A stretch of 64,000 nucleotides of DNA from Mycolicibacterium neoaurum ATCC 25795. Lineage in GTDB: Bacteria; Actinomycetota; Actinomycetes; Mycobacteriales; Mycobacteriaceae. The stretch lies in assembly GCF_000691525.1 (NCBI RefSeq), contig NZ_JMDW01000012.1, positions 248,001 to 312,000 on the forward strand, in the 5' to 3' direction. The notes under the pieces are model-generated. The model ran no database searches, had not been told where the DNA came from, and saw only the letters and a list, made by a program, of their open reading frames with translations. The stretch's first letter is position 1. Every line of letters begins with the position of its first letter. This document shows, in pieces, positions 32,844 to 41,618 of this stretch. The position numbers and the translations under genes were made by a program.

Positions 32844-34604
32844 CTAGGGCACGGCGCGCAGGAACGTGCCCGCCGCTTCGACCGCGGGCGCCGAACTGCC
32901 CGCATCGCTGACGAACACCGCCAGCGCCAGGTCACCACGGATGCCGACGAACCAGCCGTGCGCATGGGTGTCGTCGATATATTCGGCGGTTCCGGTCTTG
33001 CCGAGCAGATCGGGGATGTCCTGCAGCGCCGTCGCGGTGCCACCGGTGATGGTTTCGCGCATCATCGCCCGTACCTGCTCGTCGACGGACTGCGGTAACG
33101 GGTCGGGCGTCCGGTCGGGCACACCCGGGGAACCCTGCACGATGGTCGGGGCGGGCACCGATCCCTCCGCCAACGTCGCGGCCACCAGCGCCATCCCGAA
33201 CGGCGAGGCGGTGACCTTGCCCTGGCCGATGCCCTCCTCGACGCGCAGCGCCGAGGTGTCCGCCGCCGGCACCGAACCGGTGACCGTGGTCATGCCGGGT
33301 GCGACGAAATCGATGCCGAGACCGAGTTGGGCGGCGGCCTTGGTCAGCCCGTCGGGCGGCAGGTTGACCGCGAGCCTGCCCATCGTGGTATTGCAGGACC
33401 GCGCGAACGCGGTGTGCAGCGGCACCTCGCCGAGGTCGAAATTGTCGTCATTGGGGATCTGGCGGCCCTCGATGTTCTCGGTGCCCGGGCAGCCGACGAT
33501 GCTGTCCGGGGTCACCTGCCCGTCCTGCAGGGCCGCCGAGACGGTGACGGTCTTGAAGGTCGATCCCGGCGGGTAGAGGCCGGTCAGCGCGATCGGGCCC
33601 TGCGCATCGGCGGGGGCGTTCTGCGCGACGGCGAGCAGATTGCCGGTCGACGGCTGGATGGCCACGATGGCCGCGGGCGTGGTCAGCGATGCCAGGGCGG
33701 TCTCCCCGGCCAGCTGCATGCCGATATCGAGTGTGCTGGCGATATCGCCGACGGAGCCGGGGTCCTGTCCGCCGACGCGGGTGGGTCCGGTGGGGGTCTG
33801 CGCGGACACCGCCCAGCCGGCGGCCGCATCGGTGCGCTGCTGCCACAGCTCGGACAATCCGGACAGGGTCGGCGAGGTCAACGCGCGGTCGGTGGCCAGC
33901 AGCCGGGTCTGCGGGCGCAGGGTCACCTCCGGCAGCGCAGCCAGCTGCTCCCGGATCGGGGCGAGGTCCTCATCGCGCAGGGTGACGGCGGTGACGGGCG
34001 CACCCTTGGCCAGTTCCCCGCCGAGCCATTCCGGAGTGACCGTCGGCGCGATCGGATTGAGCAGTGCGGCAACGGCGTTGACATCGGCGCCGGGGGCGAC
34101 GTCGACGAGGGTGACGATGTGTTGGGTGAGCAGGTCGGCACCGGTGCGATCGAGCACCCTGGCCGCCGGCTGCGGGGCCAGCGTGCCGAAGGACAGCGGG
34201 CCCTTGTCCAGACCGGGCGCGACGGTCGCCGCGTCCCAGCGGACCTTCCAGTCATCGCCCTCGGCGGCGGCCGACCCGGTCGTGGTGTAGGTCCACTCGG
34301 TCGTCTTCTGCGGCCCGAACTTCCAGGTTGCCGCCAGCGTGAAGGTCGCTTTGTCCTCTTCGCGTCGCACCTCGGAGACCTCGAAACGGACATCGGTGCC
34401 CAGGCTGGCGTAGAGGGCGTCCAAAGTTCCCGTCGCGGCGGCGGCATCGGTGGTCAGCGCTGCCGCGGCGGGGGCGTCACCGCGGCTGAGTGCCTCGGCG
34501 AACCCGTCGGTGGCGTTGTTCAGCCGGTCTTCGCTGTCGCCACAGCCTGCCAGCAGGAGCATGGCCACCAGGGCCACGGGAATGATGCGTCGCAGAGAGC
34601 CCAC
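32844..34604 (-). CDS. Penicillin-binding lipoprotein (transpeptidase)
   Basis: A 586-aa protein with a lipobox LLLAGCG (lipidated cysteine about residue 21), an NTF2-like N-terminal domain (about 25-145), a dimerisation region and a transpeptidase domain. The active site is PPGSTFKT (S about 347), SCN (about 401) and GKTGTAEY (about 536). It crosslinks peptidoglycan outside the membrane and resembles the PBP-lipo group (Rv2864c-like). TACGTT lies 8 nt before GTG 34604. M. tuberculosis has no such gene between Rv1111c and ispH, so it is an addition here. Confidence 0.88.
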   Translation of the reverse strand: MGSLRRIIPVALVAMLLLAGCGDSEDRLNNATDGFAEALSRGDAPAAAALTTDAAAATGTLDALYASLGTDVRFEVSEVRREEDKATFTLAATWKFGPQKTTEWTYTTTGSAAAEGDDWKVRWDAATVAPGLDKGPLSFGTLAPQPAARVLDRTGADLLTQHIVTLVDVAPGADVNAVAALLNPIAPTVTPEWLGGELAKGAPVTAVTLRDEDLAPIREQLAALPEVTLRPQTRLLATDRALTSPTLSGLSELWQQRTDAAAGWAVSAQTPTGPTRVGGQDPGSVGDIASTLDIGMQLAGETALASLTTPAAIVAIQPSTGNLLAVAQNAPADAQGPIALTGLYPPGSTFKTVTVSAALQDGQVTPDSIVGCPGTENIEGRQIPNDDNFDLGEVPLHTAFARSCNTTMGRLAVNLPPDGLTKAAAQLGLGIDFVAPGMTTVTGSVPAADTSALRVEEGIGQGKVTASPFGMALVAATLAEGSVPAPTIVQGSPGVPDRTPDPLPQSVDEQVRAMMRETITGGTATALQDIPDLLGKTGTAEYIDDTHAHGWFVGIRGDLALAVFVSDAGSSAPAVEAAGTFLRAVP

Positions 34605-34624
34605 AACGCCCGAACGTACCCGGG

Positions 34625-35626
34625 TCAGCCGCGCGGCGGACGGATCTCCCGCGGCAGGGCGAACACCAACGTCTCATTGGCCGTGGTCACGGGCTGCACA
34701 GTGGCGTAACCGTATTCGGCGAGTCGGTCCAATACCCCGCGGACCAGGATCTCGGGCACCGACGCACCCGAGGTGACACCGACCGTCGTCACCCCGGAGA
34801 ACCAGGCCGGATCGACATCGTCGGCGTAGTCGACCAGGTGCGCGGCCTTGGCACCGGCCAGCAGCGCCACCTCGACGAGGCGGACCGAGTTCGAGGAGTT
34901 CTTCGAGCCCACGACGATGACGAGATCACATTCGGGTGCCATCGCCTTGACCGCGACCTGGCGGTTCTGGGTGGCGTAGCAGATATCGTCGCTGGGCGGG
35001 TCCTGCAGCGTCGGGAACTTCTCGCGCAGCCGGCGCACGGTCTCCATGGTCTCGTCGACGCTCAACGTGGTCTGCGACAGCCAGATGACCTTGTTGGGAT
35101 CGCGCACCGTCACCTTGTCCACGGCGTCGGGGTTGTCGACGACCTGGACGTGGTCGGGGGCCTCACCGGCGGTACCGACGACCTCCTCGTGGCCCTCGTG
35201 GCCGACGAGCAGGATGTCGTAGTCGTCGCGGGCGAAGCGCTTGGCCTCGTTGTGCACCTTGGTGACCAGTGGGCATGTCGCGTCGATGGTCTGCAGGTTG
35301 CGGGCGGCGGCCTCCTCGTGCACCGTCGGCGCCACGCCGTGGGCGGAGAACACCACGATGGCGCCCTCGGGGACCTCGTCGGTCTGCTCGACGAACACCG
35401 CGCCGGCCTTGGCCAGCGTGTCCACCACGTAGCGGTTGTGCACGATCTCGTGGCGCACGTAGATAGGAGCGCCGTGCTTCTCCAGCGCACGCTCGACGGT
35501 CTCGACCGCCCGGTCGACGCCTGCGCAATAGCCGCGAGGCTCGGCCAGCAGCACGCGCTTGCCGTCAACCCGCGCGGCCACCGAACTGGTGGCACCGGGA
35601 ATTCCCATGTTGACGGTTGGTGGCAT
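34625..35626 (-). CDS. ispH: 4-hydroxy-3-methylbut-2-enyl diphosphate reductase IspH
   Basis: A 333-aa Fe-S enzyme that makes IPP and DMAPP in the last step of the MEP pathway. The three cluster cysteines are in RGYCAGVDR (C34), DATCPLVTK and DDICYATQNR; the acid residue is in SAHGVAP...H. ATG 35626 is preceded by TACCCT and 6 nt, i.e. leaderless; the longer upstream frame overlaps the divergent gene. A standard housekeeping gene, corresponding to Rv1110. Confidence 0.96.
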   Translation of the reverse strand: MPPTVNMGIPGATSSVAARVDGKRVLLAEPRGYCAGVDRAVETVERALEKHGAPIYVRHEIVHNRYVVDTLAKAGAVFVEQTDEVPEGAIVVFSAHGVAPTVHEEAAARNLQTIDATCPLVTKVHNEAKRFARDDYDILLVGHEGHEEVVGTAGEAPDHVQVVDNPDAVDKVTVRDPNKVIWLSQTTLSVDETMETVRRLREKFPTLQDPPSDDICYATQNRQVAVKAMAPECDLVIVVGSKNSSNSVRLVEVALLAGAKAAHLVDYADDVDPAWFSGVTTVGVTSGASVPEILVRGVLDRLAEYGYATVQPVTTANETLVFALPREIRPPRG

Positions 35627-35638
35627 GCATCCAGGGTA
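35626..35638 (-). promoter_or_regulatory. -10 box giving a leaderless ispH transcript
   Basis: TACCCT (35638-35633), 6 nt, ATG 35626. Confidence 0.55.
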
Positions 35639-35666
35639 CTTACCCGCACCCGTCACGGGCCAGCCG

Positions 35667-35679
35667 TAGGCTGACCCCA
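35667..35679 (+). promoter_or_regulatory. -10 box giving a leaderless transcript (35679 gene)
   Basis: TAGGCT (35667-35672), 6 nt, ATG 35679. Divergent from the ispH promoter 29 bp away. Confidence 0.55.
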
Positions 35680-36275
35680 TGGCAACAGCACCATACGGAG
35701 TTCGATTGCTGGTGGGTGCGGCGGTGACCGCCCTGGACGAGACCCGCAAACTCCCCCAGACCATCCTCACCTATCCGATGACGGTGGCCAGCCAGCTGGC
35801 GCATCTGGTGATGAAGGTGCAGCAGGACGTCGCCGACCTGGTCAATCGCGGTGACGAGGCACTCGAGGAACTGTTCCCACCCAAGGACGAACAGCCGGAG
35901 TGGGCGACGTTCGACGAGGACGAACCGCGCGATCGCTTCGCCGACACCTCCGATGCGGACGGCGGCGAGGACCTCGCGTCGGTGACACGTCTCACCGAGG
36001 GCCGGTTCGCACTGTTCAGTGAGGGTGAGGCTCATTCGGAGGCCAATTCGGAGGTGCCGGCAGCGGCCACCGCACCGACGAGCAACGGCGAGGTTCCGGC
36101 GATCGTGGACAAGATCGGCTACGAGACACTGACGCTGGCACAGCTGCGCGCGCGGTTGACCTCGCTGAAGCTGACCGATCTGGAGGCACTGCTGGCCTTC
36201 GAGGAGGCCAACAAGGCCCGCGCCCCTTTCCAGACGCTGATCGCCAACAGGATCACCCGCGCGTCGGCGAAGTGA
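35679..36275 (+). CDS. Lipid-droplet-associated-type protein (Rv1109c-like)
   Basis: A 198-aa protein. The N-terminal about 60 residues are amphipathic (VRLLVGAAVTALDETRKLP, TILTYPMTVASQLAHLVMKV), suited to binding a lipid surface; the middle is acidic and variable, and the C-terminus has a conserved GYETLTLAQLRARLTSL segment. Relatives are described as lipid-droplet associated in mycobacteria. Its stop overlaps the xseA start (GTGA), matching Rv1109c-xseA order. Confidence 0.75.
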   Translation: MATAPYGVRLLVGAAVTALDETRKLPQTILTYPMTVASQLAHLVMKVQQDVADLVNRGDEALEELFPPKDEQPEWATFDEDEPRDRFADTSDADGGEDLASVTRLTEGRFALFSEGEAHSEANSEVPAAATAPTSNGEVPAIVDKIGYETLTLAQLRARLTSLKLTDLEALLAFEEANKARAPFQTLIANRITRASAK

Positions 36276-37510
36276 GCGAACCCGGCCAGTCCCCGGAGAA
36301 CCCGTGGCCGGTCCGCGCGGTCGCGACACGGGTCGCCAAATGGATCGACCGGTTGGGCACCGTGTGGGTGGAGGGTCAGATCGCGCAGCTGACCATGCGC
36401 CCGGGTTCGAACACCGCGTGGCTGGTGCTGCGCGACCCGGCCGCGGACATGTCGCTGTCCCTCACCTGTCCGCGAGACCTGGTGGCCAACGCGCCGGTGA
36501 AGCTGGCCGAGGGTGTCCAGGTCATCGTCTATGGCAAGCCGCAGTTCTACACCGGCCGCGGGACGTTCTCGCTGCGGGTGACCGATATCCGTGCCGTCGG
36601 CATCGGTGAACTGCTGGCGCGTATCGAGCGGCTGCGCCGGTTGTTGGACGCCGAGGGGCTCTTCGACCCGCGACTCAAACGCCCGATCCCGTTCCTGCCC
36701 AACACCATCGGGCTGATCACCGGCCGGGCGTCGGCGGCCGAACATGATGTGATGGCCATTGCGTCGGCACGGTGGCCCGCGGTGCGCTTCGAGGTCCGCA
36801 ACACCGCCGTGCAGGGCCCTAACTGTGTGCCGCAGGTGGTGGCCGCTTTATCCGAGCTGGACGCCGATCCGCATGTCGACGTGATCATCCTGGCCCGCGG
36901 CGGCGGCAGCGTGGAGGACCTGTTGCCGTTCTCCGACGAGACGCTGTGCCGCGCCATCGCCGCGGCCACCACACCGGTGATCAGCGCGGTGGGCCACGAG
37001 CCGGACAATCCGGTCTGCGATCTGGTGGCCGATCTGCGGGCGGCCACCCCCACCGATGCCGCCAAGCGTGTGGTGCCCGACGCCGCCGCCGAGCAGGCCG
37101 GGGTGACCGAGATGCGCCGGCGCAGCGCCCAGGCGTTGCGCAATTGGGTGCGGCGCGAGGCGCACATCATCGAGGGACTGCGATCGCGCCCGGTGCTGGC
37201 GCATCCGCTGCGGGCCCTCGACGCCCGCGCCGAGGAGATCGAGCGCGCGCGGACCACCGCACGCCGAGACATCAACCGGATGATCGCCGTGCAGACCGAT
37301 CGACTCGAGCACCTGTCCGCGCGGTTGAGCACACTCGGACCGGCGGCGACGCTGGCCCGCGGATACGCGGTGGTGCAGGTGCTGGACGGCAGTTCCAGCG
37401 GGCAGGTCTTGCGGTCGACGGCGGACGCGTCGGCCGGTACACGACTTCGGGTGCGGGTTGCCGACGGCGCCGTCACCGCAGTGAGCGAGGGAGCAGATGA
37501 AGCCCATTAG
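36272..37510 (+). CDS. xseA: Exodeoxyribonuclease VII large subunit
   Basis: A 412-aa catalytic subunit of the single-strand exonuclease ExoVII. An N-terminal OB-fold is at about 20-110 (VEGQIAQLTMRPGSNTAWL), the nuclease domain has GLITGRASAAEHDV, VDVIILARGGGSVEDL and AVGHEPDNPVCDLVAD, and the C-terminus is coiled coil. GTG start overlaps the upstream gene. Works with XseB, whose ATG lies inside its 3' end. Confidence 0.96.
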   Translation: MSEPGQSPENPWPVRAVATRVAKWIDRLGTVWVEGQIAQLTMRPGSNTAWLVLRDPAADMSLSLTCPRDLVANAPVKLAEGVQVIVYGKPQFYTGRGTFSLRVTDIRAVGIGELLARIERLRRLLDAEGLFDPRLKRPIPFLPNTIGLITGRASAAEHDVMAIASARWPAVRFEVRNTAVQGPNCVPQVVAALSELDADPHVDVIILARGGGSVEDLLPFSDETLCRAIAAATTPVISAVGHEPDNPVCDLVADLRAATPTDAAKRVVPDAAAEQAGVTEMRRRSAQALRNWVRREAHIIEGLRSRPVLAHPLRALDARAEEIERARTTARRDINRMIAVQTDRLEHLSARLSTLGPAATLARGYAVVQVLDGSSSGQVLRSTADASAGTRLRVRVADGAVTAVSEGADEAH

Positions 37511-37709
37511 TAAGTTGGGGTACGAAGAGGCGCGGGACGAGCTGATCGAGGTGGTACGCCAGCTCGAACACGGCGGGCTGGACCTCGACGCGTCCCTCAA
37601 GCTCTGGGAAAGAGGTGAGGAACTGGCCAAACGCTGTGAGGAACACCTGGCCGGGGCCCGCCAGAAGGTCGCCGACACGCTGGCCTCGGGTACCCCCGAA
37701 GAAGAGTGA
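37497..37709 (+). CDS. xseB: Exodeoxyribonuclease VII small subunit
   Basis: A 70-aa helical protein: LGYEEARDELIEVVRQLEHG, LDLDASLKLWERGEELAKRC, the full XseB pattern. ATG 37497 overlaps the end of xseA by 14 bp, with GGGAGC upstream. Several XseB copies bind each XseA in the ExoVII complex. Confidence 0.94.
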   Translation: MKPISKLGYEEARDELIEVVRQLEHGGLDLDASLKLWERGEELAKRCEEHLAGARQKVADTLASGTPEEE

Positions 37710-37754
37710 CGACGCAGCCGAATTAGTCGGACTTATCGGCCAGGACTTCAAAAC

Positions 37755-37768
37755 TGGAACACGTTTCA
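37755..37768. promoter_or_regulatory. KstR operator in front of the 3-beta-HSD gene
   Basis: TGGAACACGTTTCA fits the KstR consensus TNNAACNNGTTNNA at every fixed position and lies 2 bp upstream of the -10 box. KstR, a TetR-type repressor released by cholesterol-derived CoA esters, controls sterol catabolism in mycobacteria. Confidence 0.75.
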
Positions 37769-37770
37769 GT

Positions 37771-37783
37771 TATCCTCGCCACA
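37771..37783 (+). promoter_or_regulatory. -10 box giving a leaderless 3-beta-HSD transcript
   Basis: TATCCT (37771-37776), 6 nt, ATG 37783; the KstR site abuts it, so bound repressor would block RNA polymerase. Confidence 0.6.
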
Positions 37784-38883
37784 TGGGTGACCCAACTTTG
37801 CGTACTGACCTGGGCCGAGTGCTGGTGACGGGCGGCTCCGGCTTCGTCGGCGCCAACCTGGTGACGACGCTGCTCGAGCGGGGGCACGAGGTCCGGTCCT
37901 TCGATCGGGTGCCGTCGCCGCTGCCTGCGCATCCCAAGCTGACGACCGTGGTGGGAGATATCACCAACGGCGAGGACGTCGCGACCGCCGTCGCGGGCAT
38001 CGACACGATCTTCCACACTGCGGCCATCATCGACCTCATGGGCGGGGCCACCGTCACCGAGCAGTACCGGCAGCGCAGCTTCTCGGTGAACGTCGAGGGC
38101 ACCAAGAACCTGGTGCACGCCGGTCAGCAGGCCGGCGTCCAACGATTCGTCTACACCGCCTCCAACAGCGTCGTGATGGGTGGTCAGGACATCGTCAACG
38201 GTGACGAAACCCTGCCCTACACAACGCGATTCAACGATCTGTACACCGAGACCAAGGTGGTCGCCGAAAAGTTCGTGCTGGGCCAGAACGGTGAGCAGGG
38301 CATGTTGACCTGCTCGATCCGGCCCAGCGGTATCTGGGGTCGCGGCGATCAGACCATGTTCCGCAAAGTGTTCGAGAACGTGCTGGCCGGTCACGTGAAG
38401 GTGCTCGTCGGCAGCAAGAACATCAAGCTCGACAACTCCTACGTACACAACCTCATTCACGGTTTCATCCTGGCCGCCGAACATCTGGTGCCGGGCGGCA
38501 CCGCACCCGGGCAGGCCTATTTCATCAACGACGGCGAACCACTGAACATGTTCGAGTTCGCCCGACCGGTCGTGGTCGCGTGCGGTCGCAAGCTTCCCAA
38601 CATCCGCGTCTCCGGACGGCTTGTACACAAGGCGATGATGGGCTGGCAGTGGTTGCACTTCAAGTACGGCATCCGCGAGCCACTGGTGGAACCCCTTGCC
38701 GTGGAACGGCTTTACCTGAACAACTACTTCTCGATCGCCAAGGCGCGGCGCGACCTCGGCTACGAGCCGTTGTTCACCACCGAACAGGCGATGGCCGAAT
38801 GCCTGCCCTACTACACCGAGCTGTTCGACACGATGGTGGCTCAGGGCGCCCAGCCTGCTGTGGCCGCGGCACCGAAGAGCTGA
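37783..38883 (+). CDS. hsd: 3-beta-hydroxysteroid dehydrogenase
   Basis: A 366-aa extended short-chain dehydrogenase. It has the NAD-binding VTGGSGFVGANL at about residue 15, the downstream acidic residue in SFDRVPS, and the catalytic tyrosine-lysine pair in DLYTETKVVAEKF. It corresponds to Rv1106c, which oxidises cholesterol to cholestenone using NAD. ATG 37783 is fixed by the leaderless -10 box; the upstream frame overlaps xseB. A KstR operator in the promoter supports a sterol function. Confidence 0.92.
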   Translation: MGDPTLRTDLGRVLVTGGSGFVGANLVTTLLERGHEVRSFDRVPSPLPAHPKLTTVVGDITNGEDVATAVAGIDTIFHTAAIIDLMGGATVTEQYRQRSFSVNVEGTKNLVHAGQQAGVQRFVYTASNSVVMGGQDIVNGDETLPYTTRFNDLYTETKVVAEKFVLGQNGEQGMLTCSIRPSGIWGRGDQTMFRKVFENVLAGHVKVLVGSKNIKLDNSYVHNLIHGFILAAEHLVPGGTAPGQAYFINDGEPLNMFEFARPVVVACGRKLPNIRVSGRLVHKAMMGWQWLHFKYGIREPLVEPLAVERLYLNNYFSIAKARRDLGYEPLFTTEQAMAECLPYYTELFDTMVAQGAQPAVAAAPKS

Positions 38884-38928
38884 TCGTCGTCGGCCGGTTC
38901 ACACCCCACAGGCCTCAGATATGGACAA

Positions 38929-38955
38929 GGCCGGTGGCGCTGTAGCGCCCCGGCC
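38929..38955 (+). terminator. Hairpin after the 3-beta-HSD gene
   Basis: GGCCGGTGGCGC and GCGCCCCGGCC pair around TGTA, 45 bp after the stop codon; GC-rich stem without a T-run, as common in mycobacteria. Confidence 0.6.
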
Positions 38956-39034
38956 TCTGGCTTCCCGCACGGAGTCTACAGAACCGGGGAAGCTTGCCTC
39001 CAAGGATACGTGACGCCGCGCTGGGAAGCCAAAC

Positions 39035-39496
39035 TCACCCCATCTCTTCGCAGTTCAGGGGATCTCCGCCGACAATCGCGCGCAACCGCCGGACAGTCAT
39101 GGGCATCGCCGCCTCGGCAACGGTGGCGAGCAGCGTACGTGCATCGGCGGCCGGCGTCTGCGGCGGCACCACCCACAACAATGCCGTGCGGGAGTGGGAG
39201 CCGACCAGGTACAGCGTGTCCGGTGAGACCATGGCATATCGATCCACAGAGATCGCCGCGCCACCACGGATGACGCGCGCGGGCGCCGAAGGAAAAACAC
39301 TGGCGTCGTACAGAACTCGGCGCACGGGGCCCAACCAGCGGCCCATCACCGATACCAGGTCCGGCAGTTCGGTCCGCAGGTCATAATTCGGCGGCCACCA
39401 CGCGCCGTCGACGCTGCCCTGTACATCGGTGCGCCCGCAGATCGCGAGCCGGGTATCGGGCTGACATTGGACATCGACCACCGGCGATGCTCCCAT
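39035..39496 (-). CDS. DUF5994 family protein
   Basis: A 153-aa protein with the DUF5994 pattern: VDGAWWPPNYDLRTELPDL, GPVRRVLYD and a C-terminal LYLVGSHSRTALLWVVPP. No function is known for the family. ATG 39496 was used; further upstream ATGs give residues without family similarity. It stands convergent to the 3-beta-HSD gene. Confidence 0.75.
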   Translation of the reverse strand: MGASPVVDVQCQPDTRLAICGRTDVQGSVDGAWWPPNYDLRTELPDLVSVMGRWLGPVRRVLYDASVFPSAPARVIRGGAAISVDRYAMVSPDTLYLVGSHSRTALLWVVPPQTPAADARTLLATVAEAAMPMTVRRLRAIVGGDPLNCEEMG

Positions 39497-39694
39497 CACT
39501 ATCAGAGCAATCGCAGACGGCAACCGATGAATCGGGCACGCGAGAAACCCACGACTGCAACCAGCGTAGCCCGCGCCGCCCGCAATGATCCGATGCATCG
39601 CCGGAACGCAGGACAGTTCCAAAGACTGCCTAACCAACTGCGAGCTTGTTCGCTACTGTGACAGGCGTTCTATCCAGCGGCTGATGGGGTTGCG
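39497..39694. other. Divergent intergenic region
   Basis: About 200 bp between the DUF5994 gene and the epimerase gene. No clear -10/-35 pair or operator was recognised. Confidence 0.3.
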
Positions 39695-40765
39695 ATGACC
39701 GATACCGTGCTGGTGACCGGGGCCTTCGGGTTGGTCGGTTCCGCTACCGTGCGCCGACTGGCCGCCGACGGACGCCGCGTCGTGGCCACCGATCTGGACA
39801 ACCCGCCCAATCGCAAGGCCGCCGAGTCCCTTCCCGCCGGGGTGACGGTGCGCTGGGCCGACCTGACCGACCCCGCCGCCGTCGGGGCCTTGGTGACACA
39901 GACCGAACCGACGGCGATCATCCACCTGGCCGCCGTCATCCCACCGTTCATCTACCAGCGGCGCGGGCTTGCCGAGAAGGTGAACGTCGAGGCCACCGCC
40001 AGCCTGGTGCGATCGGCCGAAAAGCTCTCGCAGCCAGCACGATTCGTTCTCGCCTCCAGCATCGCGGTGTACGGCTCACGCAACCCGCACACCGTGGACG
40101 GGGTGCTCACCGCGGACACGCCGGTCAACCCTGCCGATATCTACGGCGACCACAAGGTCAAAGCCGAGAAGATCGTGCGCACCTCGAACCTGGACTGGGT
40201 GATCCTGCGTCTGGGCGGCGTGCTGACGGCCGACCCGGGGTCCTACATGAAGCTCGACAACTTCGCCTTCGAGGCGATGCTGCCCATCGACGGCCGGATC
40301 CAGACCGTCGACGTGCGCGACGTGGCGCGGGCCTTCGCGGCCGCCACCACAGCCGATGCCATCGGTGAAACGCTGCTGATCGGCGGTGACGACGCCACCC
40401 ATCGGCTCGTCCAGGGGGACGTGGCGCCGGCGATGGCGGCGGCCCTCGGTCTGGTCGGCGGGCTGCCGACCGGACTCAAAGGTGACCCCGGTGACGATGA
40501 CGCCTGGTTCAACACCGACTGGATGGACACAACCCGAGCCCAACAGGTGCTGAACTTCCAACAGCATTCGTGGCCGGACATGCTCATCGAGACTGCGGAG
40601 AACGCCGGTATCAAACGACCGCTGCTGCGGCTGGTGGCACCGCTGGCCAAGCAGATCTTGACCAGGATGAGCCCCTATCACGGCAGCGGACACAGGTACG
40701 CCGACCCGTGGGCGGCCATCACCGAGAAGTGGGGCGATCCCCGACCGGACGGAGCGCAGGCATGA
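39695..40765 (+). CDS. NAD-dependent epimerase/dehydratase (extended SDR)
   Basis: A 356-aa extended short-chain dehydrogenase: VTGAFGLVGSATVRRL (GxxGxxG), VVATDLDNP for adenine binding, and a SIAVYGS...YGDHKVKAEK segment with the Tyr-x3-Lys catalytic pair. Substrate unknown. It sits next to a second SDR gene and after a sterol dehydrogenase, so a role in steroid or lipid oxidation is possible but unproven. The stop overlaps a short ORF as ATGA. Confidence 0.85.
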   Translation: MTDTVLVTGAFGLVGSATVRRLAADGRRVVATDLDNPPNRKAAESLPAGVTVRWADLTDPAAVGALVTQTEPTAIIHLAAVIPPFIYQRRGLAEKVNVEATASLVRSAEKLSQPARFVLASSIAVYGSRNPHTVDGVLTADTPVNPADIYGDHKVKAEKIVRTSNLDWVILRLGGVLTADPGSYMKLDNFAFEAMLPIDGRIQTVDVRDVARAFAAATTADAIGETLLIGGDDATHRLVQGDVAPAMAAALGLVGGLPTGLKGDPGDDDAWFNTDWMDTTRAQQVLNFQQHSWPDMLIETAENAGIKRPLLRLVAPLAKQILTRMSPYHGSGHRYADPWAAITEKWGDPRPDGAQA

Positions 40766-40842
40766 GCACCCGAAGTCGACCGCGAGCGAGGATCGCAGCG
40801 AGGAACGAGCGAGGACCGGAGCGAACGGAAGACGAGGCATGA
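40762..40842 (+). CDS. 26-codon micro-ORF built on a GAGCGA-type repeat
   Basis: ATG 40762 overlaps the epimerase stop (ATGA), and its own TGA overlaps ATG 40839 of the SDR gene (ATGA). The peptide MSTRSRPRARIAARNERGPE... is built on repeated GAGCGAGGA-like units that also occur at 7,361-7,372 and elsewhere in mycobacteria. It may serve only to pass ribosomes to the next gene. Confidence 0.4.
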   Translation: MSTRSRPRARIAARNERGPERTEDEA

Positions 40843-41597
40843 GCAAAGACAGAACAGCGATCGTCGTCGGCGGCGCCTCCGGTATCGGCTGGGCGTCCGC
40901 GCAGGCGCTGGCGACCGAGGGCTACCGCGTCGTCATCGCCGACCGCAACGGCGAGGGCGCCGCGGCCCGGGCCGCAGAACTCGGCGACCCACACCTGGCC
41001 GCAGAGGTCGACGTCGTCGACGAGACCTCGGTGGCAACGCTTTTCGACAGCGTCGGCCCCGTGCAGGTGGTCGTCAGCTGCGCCGGGTTCTCCACCATCG
41101 GCCTCATCGTCGACCTGGCGGTGCAGGACTTCCGCGATGTCATCGACGTCTGCCTCAACGGCGCGTTCATCGTCGCGAAGTACGCGGGCAAGCACCTCAC
41201 CGAAGGCGGCTCGCTGATTTCGATGTCCTCACTCAACGGTCGCCAGCCCGCCGCCGGGATGAGCGCCTACTGCGCGGCCAAGGCCGGGTTGTCGATGCTC
41301 ACCCAGGTCGCCGCGCTGGAGTTCGCACCGCGCGGTATCCGGGTCAACGCGATCGCGCCCGGATTCGTGCACACCCCGCTGACCGAGGGGGCCGCACTGA
41401 TTCCCGGTGTCGTCGAGGAGTACGTGGAGAACACGCCGCTGGGGCGGGCGGGTACGCCTGCGGACATCGCGCAGGCGGTCGTCTTCCTCACCAAGTCCCC
41501 GTGGCTGACCGGTGAGGTGCTCGACCTCAATGGCGGTGCGCACATGAAGCGCTACCCGGATCTGCTCGGTCACATCGCGAAGCTCGCGCAGCAGTGA
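40839..41597 (+). CDS. Short-chain dehydrogenase/reductase
   Basis: A 252-aa classical SDR: VVGGASGIGWASAQAL (TGxxxGxG-type), ISMSSLNG for the catalytic serine, and SAYCAAKAGL with the Tyr-x3-Lys pair; the C-terminal PWLTGEVLDLNGG is typical. Oxidises or reduces an alcohol/ketone; substrate unknown. Coupled translationally to the micro-ORF and the epimerase gene. Confidence 0.88.
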   Translation: MSKDRTAIVVGGASGIGWASAQALATEGYRVVIADRNGEGAAARAAELGDPHLAAEVDVVDETSVATLFDSVGPVQVVVSCAGFSTIGLIVDLAVQDFRDVIDVCLNGAFIVAKYAGKHLTEGGSLISMSSLNGRQPAAGMSAYCAAKAGLSMLTQVAALEFAPRGIRVNAIAPGFVHTPLTEGAALIPGVVEEYVENTPLGRAGTPADIAQAVVFLTKSPWLTGEVLDLNGGAHMKRYPDLLGHIAKLAQQ

Positions 41598-41618
41598 AAT
41601 AACCGGTCAAATAGAGCC

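Noticed and set aside
36272..37510. Long minus-strand frames opposite xseA and other high-GC genes
   Set aside because: Typical antisense shadows in high-GC DNA; the plus-strand genes have clear families.
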